Assembly (NCBI GenBank): GCA_000969725.1
Contig: JXSR01S073234.1
Length of the DNA: 64,000 nucleotides
From: Ophiothrix spiculata
Lineage: Eukaryota; Echinodermata; Ophiuroidea; Amphilepidida; Ophiotrichidae
Reading direction: 5' to 3' (one strand)
The notes under the pieces were generated by a model. That model ran no database searches. It was not told the DNA's origin and saw nothing but the letters and a program-made list of their open reading frames with translations. This document shows, piece by piece, positions 60,101-64,000 of the stretch. A program made the position numbers and the translations under genes. Within the stretch, counting starts at the first letter, position 1. Each line of letters starts with the position of its first letter.

Positions 60101-60145
60101 GAGAGGATCAGAAAGTATATTGAGAGTAAAGCGACATCTAAATAA
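17950..60145 (+). CDS. STARD9: STARD9/KIF16A-like giant kinesin, 3' part of the gene (11 exons)
   Basis: Joined exons: 17950-18101, 22705-22758, 28060-28280, 31217-43194, 46945-47108, 49263-50053, 51234-51298, 54861-54925, 56272-56337, 58129-58225, 59753-60145. Every boundary has AG/GT, every phase agrees with the next, and the sum is 14,046 nt, an exact multiple of three ending in TAA. The product order is linker, coiled coil, huge acidic/Ser-rich body, Ser/Arg-rich segment and START domain. Known for the family: STARD9 is a kinesin-3 motor with an FHA domain and a C-terminal START domain; in human cells it binds microtubules and acts in centrosome/pericentriolar cohesion. The motor, FHA domain and start codon are not in the window; they are inferred to lie upstream of base 1. 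With about 4,680 residues here, the whole protein would exceed the roughly 4,700-residue human one. Identity rests on architecture and the START match, not on a database search. Confidence 0.85.
18173..18695. mobile_element. TA-flanked inverted-repeat element, family A copy 2 (523 bp)
   Basis: Ends CACTACCGCTCAAAAGTATT and AATACTTTCGAGCGGGAGTG, with TA at 18171-18172 and 18696-18697. The interior matches 1547-1974 (inverted) and 21105-21556 (same orientation). It starts 71 bp after a splice donor without disturbing it. Confidence 0.85.
19915..20240. repeat. Tandem duplication, 2 x 163 bp
   Basis: The unit beginning TTTTTCCTAAAAATTGTAG and ending GAAATGGAAATTATA is present twice in a row with a 163 bp period and only a few differences, so it is recent. 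No known element recognised in it. Confidence 0.9.
20418..20915. repeat. Repeat block with CCCCTAAATGTCGTAA motifs
   Basis: Begins ATTCTGATCCGGGGTGGGGG and ends CCCCCCCCCAGATTCTGAT, an approximate inverted pair. Between them CCCTAAATGTCGTAAT-like units (ACCCCTAAATG(T/G)CGTAA) recur at least five times with decay. A degenerate inverted-repeat element is likely. Confidence 0.5.
21105..21556. mobile_element. Family A element, copy 3, 5' end diverged
   Basis: The right end CTCTTTTGACCGGGAGTG followed by TA, and the interior (for example CATTTGAAAATATGGCGTG and AATCGGCCATTTTTATGATG), align with 18173-18695 in the same orientation. The left terminal repeat is not recognisable, so the start is approximate. 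Confidence 0.65.
21666..21886. mobile_element. Fold-back MITE, family F copy 2 (221 bp), exact 9 bp TSD
   Basis: AAGAGAAGATACCGTGAGTA at the left mirrors ACACGATATCTCCTCTT at the right, with GTGAGTAGTTAGTGATGAAA repeated inverted inside. ATTACAGAC flanks both sides (21657-21665, 21887-21895). Same length as the copy at 15618. Confidence 0.9.
21915..22423. mobile_element. TTAA-flanked MITE, family G (509 bp)
   Basis: AGGGGCATTGGACA at the left and TGTCCAATGCCCCT at the right are exact complements; TTAA at 21911-21914 and 22424-22427. No coding frame. piggyBac/Kolobok-type target. Confidence 0.9.
22705..22758 (+). CDS. STARD9: STARD9-like small coiled-coil exon
   Basis: A 54 nt exon between acceptor TTTTGTGTAG (ending 22704) and donor GTAAAT at 22759. 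After completing a Gly codon it reads LELERQQKIESDKLDHT and leaves AG, which the next exon's A makes into Arg. The charged heptad-like sequence begins the stalk coiled coil. The last 14 bases of the exon, the donor and about 33 bases of the following intron are tandemly repeated at 22794-22842. Use of the second donor, 49 bp downstream, would shift the frame, so the first donor is taken as the working one. Confidence 0.75.
22745..22842. repeat. 49 bp tandem duplication containing an exon end and splice donor
   Basis: Copies 22745-22793 and 22794-22842 differ by a single base (CAGGGGATCTC against CAGGGGTTCTC). The unit covers the last 14 bases of the exon ending at 22758, the donor GTAAAT, 12 bp of intron and the first ~23 bp of the hAT element beginning at 22820. 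The second donor lies at 22808. Confidence 0.92.
22890..23335. mobile_element. TA-flanked MITE nested in the hAT (446 bp)
   Basis: TGTGACCTGTAATATCGAAA plus GGTACCTTAAGG at the left is mirrored by CCTTAAGGTACCTTTCGATA and GGGTCACA at the right; TA at 22888-22889 and 23336-23337. Short frames inside are not coding. Confidence 0.85.
23484..23737. mobile_element. Small element nested in the hAT (254 bp), 6 bp TSD
   Basis: GGGGTCGATTTC at the left and GAAATCAACCCC at the right are near complements; inside, CGATGCATCGTAGTTAACGA is mirrored by GTTAACGATGCATTTTAACG. AGGTCA flanks both sides (23478-23483, 23738-23743). It is rich in CpG compared with its surroundings. Confidence 0.8.
24202..26244. 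mobile_element. Fold-back transposon with (GCGAGTT)n arms (2,043 bp), exact 9 bp TSD
   Basis: The element begins GGGTTTGGATAATCTGCGAG and ends CTCGCAAATTACCTTGACCC. The outer arms (24219-24435 and 25965-26230) are tandem GCGAGTT/TGCGAGTTGA-type units and their complements AACTCGC. The next ~150 bp form an inverted pair (GTTGCATATACTATTAACAT against ATGTTAATAGTATATGCAAC). The middle carries repeated GTGCCCCAGACAACAATATA-like units facing opposite ways, plus a direct repeat AGATAAAGTGCGATGAAGAA at ~24727 and ~25230. The 9 bp CTCCATAAG flanks both sides (24193-24201, 26245-26253). This design, inverted arms built from tandem subrepeats, is that of sea-urchin TU and fly FB elements. No transposase. 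Confidence 0.92.
26441..26882. repeat. Possible element with AAAAAGGGTGGG(T/G)T motifs
   Basis: ACTGTATGCA at the left and TGCATACAGT at the right are exact complements, and the inside has repeated AAAGGGTGGG units. The target duplication is unclear. Confidence 0.45.
27569..27713. mobile_element. Family D element, copy 2 (diverged)
   Basis: Shares GATTTCAGCTTTT, ATGCCTTCAAAAGAGTC and TTTTGTCAC..TTTTCAGCTCTTT with 11934-12092; the ends have decayed. Confidence 0.6.
28060..28280 (+). CDS. STARD9: STARD9-like coiled-coil exon
   Basis: Acceptor TCTTCATCAG ends at 28059; the donor GTGGGT begins at 28281. The translation starts KRLKELQEKQRQAEQAHEER and continues for about 73 residues of almost unbroken Lys/Glu/Gln/Arg with regular Leu/Met/Ala spacing, ending LQQEKEQ. 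This is a clear alpha-helical coiled coil, the family's post-motor stalk, expected to mediate dimerisation. It ends with one base (G) that joins GC of the giant exon to encode Gly. Reading beyond the donor gives intron sequence, so the open frame running to 28408 is not all coding. Confidence 0.85.
28989..29067. repeat. Perfect hairpin, 33 bp arms, 13 nt loop
   Basis: GATGCTGGTTTTGCTCATGG and the following 13 bases (28989-29021) are the exact complement of 29035-29067. A third, partial copy of the arm lies just upstream (ends TTATTTGCCATGATGCTGG). Confidence 0.9.
29922..30947. mobile_element. Long-TIR, TA-flanked element, family C copy 2 (1,026 bp)
   Basis: Same ends (CGAGGGTCATTCAAAAAGTT and complement), TA at 29920-29921 and 30948-30949, and near-identical interior to 6920-7966. 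The main difference is about 23 bp missing next to the left CACCGGAAA motif. The right end lies 269 bp before the giant exon. The 88-codon frame inside is not conserved in copy 1. Confidence 0.9.
31217..43194 (+). CDS. STARD9: STARD9-like giant exon (11,978 nt) encoding the acidic, Ser-rich body
   Basis: The acceptor TTTTATACAG ends at 31216 and the donor GTAAGA begins at 43195; between them the frame is open for about 3,992 codons. Numbering from the codon at 31228: residues 1-110 continue the coiled coil (ELEEELRNLREDINKR and later MELLQKQNQKKAEAALHTR). Residues ~200-260 are TPKQ/EQ tandem repeats; ~280-540 are Ser/Pro/Arg/Lys-rich; ~940-1441 hold 18 acidic repeats (core DPVELSDED); ~1513-1891 hold EIKSRPD repeats. 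The motif EE(T/M)PIKWP occurs twice (39340 and 39559). NTSP motifs lie at ~2960-3090, a short helical segment (EKIRLRKRATELITKRAQ) near 3265, and ACTQTDAE, an LC8-type TQT motif, near 3700. The C-terminal ~300 residues are less repetitive, with EEWYKQRRLAQEQQ. Most of the chain should be disordered. Reading through the donor meets a stop at 43210-43212. Confidence 0.9.
31831..31995 (+). repeat. Coding TPKQ/EQ tandem repeats (about 13 residues)
   Basis: Within the giant exon: KQKTPKQGVKPVQRTPKQSS, then KHEQRTPKQAPKQEQ and KQTPKQEQRTFGR. Four TPKQ motifs are spaced 10-20 residues apart. The stretch is strongly basic, in contrast to the acidic body that follows. Confidence 0.85.
33469..33534 (+). 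repeat. 33 bp in-frame tandem duplication
   Basis: Encodes ATEVTQITRNP then ATEVAQITRNP; one or two base differences between 33469-33501 and 33502-33534, so it is recent. Confidence 0.92.
34045..35552 (+). repeat. Coding array, 18 copies of a ~28-residue acidic repeat
   Basis: Consensus (V/I)IEDPVELSDEDVDPVP followed by about 7 variable residues and a PAIPPK-type end. I count 18 units by their D(P/Q/R/S)xEL-like cores. Units 6-11 show a higher-order dimer in which IIQDPVEL and MIEDPVEL alternate, with the IIQD unit at 34465, 34633 and 34801, an exact 168 bp period. The outer units are more diverged, so the centre expanded last. Confidence 0.93.
35764..36900 (+). repeat. Coding array of EIKSRP(D/N) repeats
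   Basis: Seven intact (T/A)EI(K/Q)EIKSRP(D/N)-type motifs plus one degenerate (PEIEKINPVPD), spaced roughly 35-60 residues apart with acidic, variable spacers. The core is almost invariant while the spacers differ, which suggests constraint on the motif. Confidence 0.9.
40105..40495 (+). repeat. Coding NTSP-type repeats
   Basis: IGINTSPVNI, IGTNTPLKTA, MATNTSPINV, STGTNTSPLTAM and GPNTRP follow one another about 30-50 residues apart. TSP sites are candidate proline-directed kinase sites (inference). Confidence 0.8.
43423..43542 (+). other. Candidate alternative exon (KSARKPALRSRSKSENP...)
   Basis: A CpG-richer stretch after CCTCAG reads KSARKPALRSRSKSENPTEP, then NSATMDPTTSDSDKCDK in phase 0, in a style like the rest of the gene (basic then Ser/Thr/Asp-rich). 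The upstream pyrimidine tract is weak and no good phase-0 donor follows, so this may be chance or an old exon. Confidence 0.3.
44577..44933. mobile_element. TTAA-flanked MITE, family H (357 bp)
   Basis: AGGGGCAGTTCATGATCC at the left against ATCATAAATTGCACCT at the right (imperfect complements), with TTAA at 44573-44576 and 44934-44937. Inside is CTGGCGGGGCCCCGACAGTA. Confidence 0.75.
45345..45560. mobile_element. Family E element, partial copy 2
   Basis: Shares GGAAAATAGTG, CACCCAAATTTG, GACTGAC(C)GACCCCATTTTTC and AGGCAACACAATAA with 14707-14988; the left part is missing or diverged. Confidence 0.6.
46801..46834. repeat. TTTTA microsatellite
   Basis: Tandem TTTAT/TTTTA units (TTATTTTATTTTATTTTATT) about 110 bp before an exon. 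Confidence 0.85.
46945..47108 (+). CDS. STARD9: STARD9-like exon after the giant exon
   Basis: The acceptor TTATTTTCAG ends at 46944 and the donor GTAGGT starts at 47109. Frame 0 reads DAVDREIECLRAASAALSSS, SDSLAEDHRPMSTDIWRPKD and then VRRSSTTLPPYDNE, leaving AG for an Arg codon. Its phase matches the phase-0 end of the giant exon. A short amphipathic helix (REIECLRAASAAL) precedes a Ser-rich stretch; RRSSTTLP is a plausible phosphorylation site (inference). No named domain. The exon is directly preceded by AT-rich intron with a TTTTA microsatellite. Confidence 0.8.
47240..47522 (-). mobile_element. tRNA-derived SINE
   Basis: The reverse strand starts GTGTGGCCAAGCGGTTAGAG, an A box of a class II-like tRNA, followed by GACTCGTAATCGC (anticodon-arm-like) and a B box GGGGTCGAGCCCTG. 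The body then has CACTTCTCC..GGCAAAAAACTTTA and CTTCGGAAGGCACGTAAAGC plus TGTTGGTCCC, motifs common in invertebrate tRNA SINEs. The 3' end is approximate. Confidence 0.8.
48049..48119 (-). pseudogene. tRNA-Thr(AGT)-like segment, copy 1 of 3
   Basis: Reverse strand: ATTAGCTCAGTTGGTAGAGC (A box), anticodon arm TGGTGCTAGTAATGCCA with loop CTAGTAA (anticodon AGT), B box GGTTCAAATCC. The acceptor stem pairs poorly (needs a bulge) and the T stem is imperfect here, so it is a tRNA-derived repeat rather than a clean gene. The equivalents are 48345-48415 and 48642-48712. Confidence 0.7.
48345..48415 (-). pseudogene. tRNA-Thr(AGT)-like segment, copy 2 of 3
   Basis: Same A box and anticodon loop as copy 1, with anticodon stem TGGCG/TGCCA; the T arm reads CAGATTCAAATCCTGG, with one stem mismatch. 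Confidence 0.7.
48642..48712 (-). pseudogene. tRNA-Thr(AGT)-like segment, copy 3 of 3
   Basis: Best preserved T arm: CCAGGATCAAATCCTGG pairs perfectly. The anticodon arm is TGGCGCTAGTAATGCCA. The acceptor stem still needs a bulge, so function as a tRNA is doubtful. Confidence 0.7.
49263..50053 (+). CDS. STARD9: STARD9-like Ser/Pro/Arg-rich exon
   Basis: The acceptor CATTATTTAG ends at 49262 and the donor GTAGGT starts at 50054. The 791 nt encode about 264 residues: SNCENVPSLTPEPPTSDAAN near the start, several SR/SS-rich runs (SRRKSQSRASSRSSSSTSS, SPSRSASSLTSSPSRSTSRS) and a basic cluster GLRRRRRNRSIDR followed by ITPELPPLSESL. It has the look of a disordered, heavily phosphorylatable linker in front of the START domain; the SxSP and SPTR sites suggest proline-directed kinases (inference). 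The codon split G|CC with the next exon gives Ala. The frame stays open past the donor to 50181, but that part is taken as intron. Confidence 0.8.
50054..51233 (+). other. Intron, nothing else seen
   Basis: 1.2 kb bounded by GTAGGT and CTCTCCTGTAG. AT-rich; no repeat with clear ends recognised. Confidence 0.75.
51234..51298 (+). CDS. STARD9: STARD9-like exon, start of START region
   Basis: The acceptor TCTCTCCTGTAG ends at 51233 and the donor GTAAAA starts at 51299. The 65 nt read (A)NTSYSDIDYTGEQAVATLF and then TE. The helix-like EQAVATLFTE sits directly before MIQVGGFNP of the next exon and corresponds to the N-terminal helix of a START fold (inference). Small, so the assignment depends on phase agreement with both neighbours and a good acceptor. 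Confidence 0.7.
51788..52131. mobile_element. TTAA-flanked MITE, family B copy 2 (344 bp)
   Basis: AGGTGTAGGTTCCGATCACA at the left and GGAACCTACACCT at the right; TTAA at 51784-51787 and 52132-52135. Inverted relative to the copy at 5806-6156, with the same interior (CCGGAAGTAGTA, TTTTGCCTCTCA, GAGGTCAAGGTCAA). Confidence 0.88.
52171..52297. repeat. Near-perfect palindrome (127 bp)
   Basis: AGGTTAAAAACAATT...AACTTATCAACATCCAAAGG plus GGTATATACAATA is mirrored by TATTGTATATACCCC and TTTGGATGTTGATAAGTTAA...AATTGTTTTTAACCT, leaving a loop of about 20 bases. It lies 36 bp from the end of the family B element. Confidence 0.9.
53300..53615 (+). mobile_element. tRNA-derived SINE
   Basis: Starts with ACGTGGCCTAGTGGATAAGT (A box), GACTGTTAATCACCAGG (anticodon arm with GTT) and GGCTTCGAATCTTG (B box). 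The body has GTGTCCTGGAGTAAGATACT, CAAATGGGTACAGGC and ATGCTGGGAAGGTAACAGAC. It ends in a CTTTTACCTTTACCTTA tail. Confidence 0.85.
54861..54925 (+). CDS. STARD9: STARD9-like START-domain exon 1
   Basis: The acceptor TTTTTCTGTAG ends at 54860 and the donor GTGAGT starts at 54926. It reads MIQVGGFNPINTQHPKEYGG and then W, leaving AG for Arg. The Trp after GG corresponds to the early START strand that precedes the ligand pocket. Phase agrees on both sides. Confidence 0.75.
55670..55882. mobile_element. Inverted-repeat element, family I copy 1 (~213 bp)
   Basis: TATTAAAATCATTAAATTTC plus CTACAAGTCAT at the left mirrors ATGATTTGTAGGAAATTTAA plus TGATTTCAATAATA at the right. Shares GTAGTACGAAAGACTTTC and CCAATCAAGACA with the copy at 61060-61337. 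Confidence 0.8.
56020..56222 (+). mobile_element. SINE remnant
   Basis: CTGTTGGAGTCCCTGAGCAA plus GACTCTCTC and TTGGGTACTGGTACA resemble the body of the SINE at 53300, and it ends TTTGACCTTTACCTTA. The tRNA-like head is badly decayed. Confidence 0.5.
56272..56337 (+). CDS. STARD9: STARD9-like START-domain exon 2
   Basis: The acceptor TTGATTTTCAG ends at 56271 and the donor GTAAGA starts at 56338. It reads LQGQENGIILLQKTKETQPI followed by D, leaving AG for Ser/Arg. The alternation of polar and aliphatic residues (NGIILLQKT) fits a START beta strand. Its phase (1 in, 2 out) fits 54925 and 58129. Confidence 0.75.
56338..58128 (+). other. Intron between START exons 2 and 3
   Basis: 1.8 kb bounded by GTAAGA and TATATTGACAG; two-thirds is a fold-back element. 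Confidence 0.75.
56509..57660. mobile_element. Fold-back element with GTAAATACT-type arms (~1.15 kb)
   Basis: TGGGCCGTATGCATAAAAA at the left and TTTTTATGCATACAGCCCA at the right are near complements. The inner arms are rich in degenerate AAGTAAATACT/AGTATTTACTT and (AAGTAA)n units: about 56530-56665 at the left and 57465-57645 at the right. The middle (56670-57430) is unique. The target duplication is uncertain. Confidence 0.8.
58129..58225 (+). CDS. STARD9: STARD9-like START-domain exon 3
   Basis: The acceptor TATATTGACAG ends at 58128 and the donor GTAAGG starts at 58226. It reads (S)FMGISLIKAPARTVFGII, then RDISQLKTFDSNLQ. In START proteins this is the conserved stretch with a small residue and Gly (FxGxxxIxAP), then the helix where a phase-shifted Trp-Asp usually appears; here the position is TFDSN, as expected for divergent STARD9-type domains. 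The exon ends on a whole codon. Confidence 0.8.
58226..59752 (+). other. Intron before the terminal exon
   Basis: 1.5 kb bounded by GTAAGG and CCTGCAG. It holds one hAT-like element; the rest is AT-rich. Confidence 0.75.
59139..59609. mobile_element. hAT-like non-autonomous element (~471 bp)
   Basis: The left end CGGGGCCGAATTTAGG and right end CCTGGATTCGCCCCTG resemble the common hAT terminus CAGGGGCGGATCCAGG and its complement. Both ends then show CACCTGAATTTAAG / CCTGAATTTAAGTGGG. No clear 8 bp duplication, so it has decayed. It ends 143 bp before the terminal exon. Confidence 0.65.
59753..60145 (+). CDS. STARD9: STARD9-like terminal exon, C-terminal half of START domain
   Basis: The acceptor TTTATTTCCTGCAG ends at 59752; the frame runs 130 codons to TAA at 60143-60145. 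It starts DVKVLEDLTNRFKILHLLY. START hallmarks follow in order: SRDVCIVL (the conserved R-D-F/C strand), ATSVQHKNCPEVEGVIRAE (the S-V-x-H ... P-x-x-G-x-V-R-A-E signature), CCGIGLEPV, then MYLSQVDLKGELQAKLSNVI (the D-x-K-G strand and start of the C-terminal helix) and IERIRKYIESK. START domains bind a single lipid, often sterol or phospholipid; the ligand for STARD9 is unsettled and cannot be read from sequence. This is the strongest evidence for the gene's identity. Confidence 0.92.
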   Translation, partial: DVKVLEDLTNRFKILHLLYTTDKCYLQKSRDVCIVLKDIKQNNKYVVAATSVQHKNCPEVEGVIRAEVMCCGIGLEPVKTPAGEHCKLMYLSQVDLKGELQAKLSNVIMKKQPLCIERIRKYIESKATSK

Positions 60146-61059
60146 GGAGGGTTATGTGATACCAATATTTTGTGGATGACCTCATTCATGAGTTAAAAGT
60201 TCACTTTGTGTTAAAATCTGTAAATCATAGGAACCTTGGCATCATTGAGCATATGAGACAAGTTACAAATTCAGAGACCATTTGAATGCCTTGAAACTGG
60301 TAGCACTATCTCAATGATTACAAATTGCTCTTTTAAGCAGTAGAAAAGTGATGACTGGTTACTAGCACTTGAAAGTTGTCTATCACTTGAAAGTTGTCTA
60401 TCAGAGTTTGATATCTGTTGTCTCTAATTGTTTACATATTGCGCTTTAGCTCCATGCTCCAAATGCATTACGGGTAGTATAGTAAGCAAGATTTTTGCTT
60501 GCATATGTTGGAATACACAAAGTGACTCTACCCAGTTCTACTATGACATCATTGTACACCATTGTCCAATGTATAAACACAATTTACAGAATTTAAGACT
60601 TTTGCCTGTGTTCTAATCAATTTATGATTCAAAATGGTAATGACCAAAGTATTTTATTGTAAGCCTGTGGTTGAAGAATCAAGAGGTACATCAAGAAATG
60701 ATGATTTTGTATGATTGCCAAAATAGCACAATGACTGGTCCCTTGTGAAAGTCACTGTGTAATTTTAAATCAACCATAGGTAATACACAAATATCAATTA
60801 TTGGAGCTGGCTATGTAGACCATTCCTACAATTGGCGTATAGCATCACATGATGCATCTTGACTAATTGACATGCAGATACATATTGAATCAATCACAGT
60901 ACCATACTTAGCTTTGTTATGAGTGCCAATATCCCTTAGCGGTGAAATTAAAATACACCAGTTTTAGGAATGGTCTATGGGATTCCATTAACTGAAAATA
61001 ACAAATACCTCTAGCTGGTAAGGCATTTTTGCGAAATGATAAACAATGTTTCACAAATC

Positions 61060-61337
61060 TATTACTGAAATCATTAAATTTCCTAGAAGTCATGAAATTT
61101 TGAACGCAACAAATGCATGGAGTAAATAAGTGTAGGACTACGCATAGTACGAAGTGTAGGACTACGCATAGTACGAAGTGTAGGCTACGCATAGTACGAA
61201 AGACTTTCGTTTCACACAGTCGCCACATCAAAAAACCAATGAAGACATGCACAGTACATTTTCGTTATCACACATATACTTTCCTTATAGGCACACTGTA
61301 GATATGATTTGTATGATATTTAATGATTTCAATAATA
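61060..61337. mobile_element. Inverted-repeat element, family I copy 2 (~278 bp)
   Basis: TATTACTGAAATCATTAAAT plus TTCCTAGAAGTCAT at the left mirrors ATGATTTGTATGATATTTAA plus TGATTTCAATAATA at the right. It is longer than copy 1 partly because of an internal 24 bp triplication. Confidence 0.8.
61130..61200. repeat. Three-copy 24 bp tandem repeat
   Basis: GTGTAGGACTACGCATAGTA followed by CGAA occurs three times in a row (the third is one base shorter), inside the family I element. Confidence 0.92.
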
Positions 61338-62167
61338 GTAAAACATTTCTATAGAAAAGTAAGGGCTTCCAATTTTAACTAATGCAGGGACTTCCATTTA
61401 AAATTTGCAGGGGCTCTATCAAAAGCTCTCCTGAAGTTCTTTAAGGGAGCAATTAGGGGAACTATCTGGGAATTTAGATGTAAATACCATCATGTAAGGT
61501 GCTCTATCAATTGAGCTTTCACAAATCAACAGAGCTCACTCTCCTAAAATGGAAATCCCTGCTAATGTATATATATATTATTTTGGGAACACTTCTTGCA
61601 TAAAATCATGACCATACAAAGAAAGCAGAACAAAGGATCTTCAATCTTTTTGGTTTCCTACATTAAGTAAACACTTCTCCTAAATGAAATGTTTTCTAGA
61701 CATCCAATAAAGCCACTGTTTTTAAAGAGGCCATAACTTTTGAGTCTGTTAGACCTTAAACAGGTCCTTTTGAACCTATACATTGACATTAGAGACCACA
61801 TGAAACAAAACTGCTTGTTGACTGACTTAATCTAGCGTATTTGCTAGATAGATTTACAACAATAGAAACCAGGCAGAACTACTAGATCTTGACGGCCAAC
61901 TCTCTGTTTTAGGTGCTGTCCTGTCCTTTATCAACCAATTGTCATTCAGGGAAAATGCACTGGCAGTTTATCTCACTTGCGTAATTGCCTTGGTGGATTA
62001 ATGTGAAAAAATTGTTTACATACAACTGTTTCCTATGGCTAAAATGACATTGTTATAGATTTGTCAGCTTGTCACAAAATGTTGTTACTACTTTATTGCA
62101 TTTGTACACTAGGGAAAAATGACATTTATTGCAGCATTGTGGCAATCATGACATCAGCTTTCTAGAG

Positions 62168-62296
62168 CAGGGGTTCTCAACTAGTTCTTACAATGCACCA
62201 CATGAGAAACTTATAATGTATGAGAGAGCAAAAGCGCCAATCTGTAACAGCGAAAGCACCAAATTTGGAAAGTGTGCCGCTAGTTGAGAATCCCTG
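62168..62296. mobile_element. Tiny hAT MITE (129 bp)
   Basis: CAGGGGTTCTCAACTAG at the left and CTAGTTGAGAATCCCTG at the right. Flanks TTCTAGAG (62160-62167) and CTCTAGAA (62297-62304) share the core TCTAGA, the known hAT preference nTCTAGAn. Confidence 0.85.
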
Positions 62297-64000
62297 CTCT
62301 AGAAGCTACCCCTGATTTTTACTCATTTCTCCATTTAGCAGATTTGGCAATTGACCTATTTCTGAATATGACAGTTTATGCAGATAAGTTGGAATCTATA
62401 TCTATTTCCACTACCATGCCCGAGATTCCAAGTCTACAAATTATTTATTACAGAAAAGTGCTGAAAAAAATAATTACCACGTCAAATTTAAGTAGAGAAA
62501 CCTTCCATGAATGTTCAGAGCTTTCCATCCTTATAGTGATAGTGTAAAATTAGTCTAAATAAATGTGGCTTAACCCCACCGTACAATGATACCTCAATGA
62601 CTAACACAGGTGCTGGAAACGTAGATATGTTTAATACAGTCCTTAGCAGTAGTAATATGTAGAATAAGGAATTGTAATAGAGAATTGTATATTTATATAT
62701 GCAACATAATAGATAGAAGGATTTCAGGCTAGAACGTGATATATGGGATAATGTTGCTTATATTTGTGTTTGTTGATTGATTCTTAGAATGACATTTGGT
62801 ATCAATGCCCTAGTCATAGGACTCCAAGCCAAGCAAAAAGCACAAGTCTGGATAGTGGTACTGTATCCACCCGTCCAATTCAACTGTTTGCCATCTCTTA
62901 ATCTCTTACAACAACAAAAAAATTACCTCGCTTCCAAAAGTGTCACAAATCATCATACACACGTTCTACCTAAATATTATACTTGTAAAGGTATTTCAAC
63001 CATTTTGGCCTACTTGTATGAAATAACTCAACGGTAAGAAGATGTACATTCAAAAGATCGATGGGTGAATAGGATGAGTGGATACAGGTTTTTCAGTAAA
63101 TTTCCATTGAGGCTACTCTTCCAAAAAGCCTGCAATAGTGCATAATTTATACATTTGCATGAAACCACCACAAAATACAAACATGGAGTGATAACGGCTG
63201 AAGATTATTGACTTACACTGAATATAATATACAAAGGTGTCAAAATATTCCTGTGTATAGCTGGCTGATGAACACTGTACCAATTCTTGACATGGGTTAT
63301 CATCCCCTATAACTTTTTTGATAATTTTAATTGAAAAATACCCAAAGATTTGTATATATTGTATCATATAACTTATTGAAAAGGAAGCTTACATTCCAGA
63401 ACCAATGGTGCTAATATGTAAATAGCATGGCTCAAGGCCATTTTCTTATTCATTGATAATGAATTTTGTACTTTTTTGTATGTTTGTAATCTAACTGTGA
63501 ATTTGCTAACTTTGTGTTTGTGTGCAACTAACAAGGCGATTTGTACATCTGTAGAATAAGATTTACACTTAATTCAACTATTTTTGTATTCAATTTCTGC
63601 GAAGAAAAAATTGAAGATTCGTTAATAGAGTAAAGCATAAGCTTACTGCAGCTGGTTCCAAATTTTGAAAAAAAGTTCTATTTTGATAAGCTATTTAAAA
63701 GTTATTAATGGTTACATTTTAAAATGTTTGATATATAGTACAATTTTGTCAAAAGAATTTTCAATTTTAGATGATAAGATTTTTTGTTTTTTGCAATGGA
63801 TATTTTATGAATGTGGTCTTAGTGTTAATAAAAAAGTGAAATTTTGAATGTATTAAAAGTACAAAGACACAAATCATTAAATATCAAAACCTAAAACAAG
63901 GTATAAGTATTATTGGTTAACAATGTAGCATTGTTCTGAATTGGAAAGCTCTCTATGGAGTGGAATACTTTTTTAACATGCACATGGTCAGGGCAAAGAA

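Larger units (their letters stand above)
60146..64000 (+). other. 3' UTR and downstream flank
   Basis: After the stop codon at 60143-60145 no further exon or gene is recognisable. AATAAA hexamers occur at 61706, 62558 and 63827; which one, if any, ends the transcript cannot be told. From 61400 to 62150 and 62600 to 64000 I see no repeat with clear ends. Confidence 0.55.

Noticed and set aside
59735-60189. Antisense frames across the last START exon
   Set aside because: The sense strand carries the START signature and fits the gene model; antisense frames have none.
1-64000. LTR retroelement, Polinton or other virus-like copy
   Set aside because: No LTR pair, capsid, integrase, protease or envelope-like frame was seen; the retroelement evidence is one truncated LINE end and SINEs.

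Overview
The window looks like nuclear DNA of an invertebrate deuterostome. It is AT-rich, intron-rich and full of small inverted-repeat DNA transposons and tRNA-derived SINEs. An echinoderm or hemichordate fits best, but this is inference from the protein type and repeat style; the sequence does not name the species.

One host gene is supported, on the + strand. Eleven exons between 17950 and 60145 join with matching GT/AG boundaries and phases into 14,046 nt (4,681 codons plus stop). They read: a Ser/Asp-rich linker, a charged coiled coil (17950-28280), one uninterrupted exon of 11,978 nt (31217-43194), two Ser-rich exons (46945-50053) and a C-terminal START lipid-binding domain split over the last exons (51234-60145). 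A coiled-coil stalk, a very long low-complexity body and a terminal START domain match STARD9 (KIF16A), the giant kinesin-3 of centrosomes and microtubules. The motor and FHA exons are not visible and should lie upstream of base 1, so the window holds the 3' part of the gene.

Region by region: 1-17949 is upstream intron with DNA-transposon relics, a LINE 3' end and minisatellites. 18102-31216 holds the small coiled-coil exons among many insertions, including a hAT element with two nested elements, placed 12 bp downstream of a 5' splice site that was later duplicated, and a 2 kb fold-back element with (GCGAGTT)n arms and an exact 9 bp target duplication. 31217-43194 is the giant exon, with several internal peptide-repeat arrays. 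43195-59752 has long introns with TTAA-flanked MITEs, SINEs, a tandem array carrying tRNA-Thr-like segments, palindromes and another fold-back element. 60146-64000 is 3' UTR and downstream flank.

I found no operon, CRISPR array, complete transposase gene or virus-like element. The most interesting items are the coding repeat arrays (an 18-copy VELSDED array with a 168 bp higher-order period, and an EIKSRPD array), the duplicated splice donor next to the hAT insertion, the tandem-arm fold-back element and the tandem tRNA-like array.
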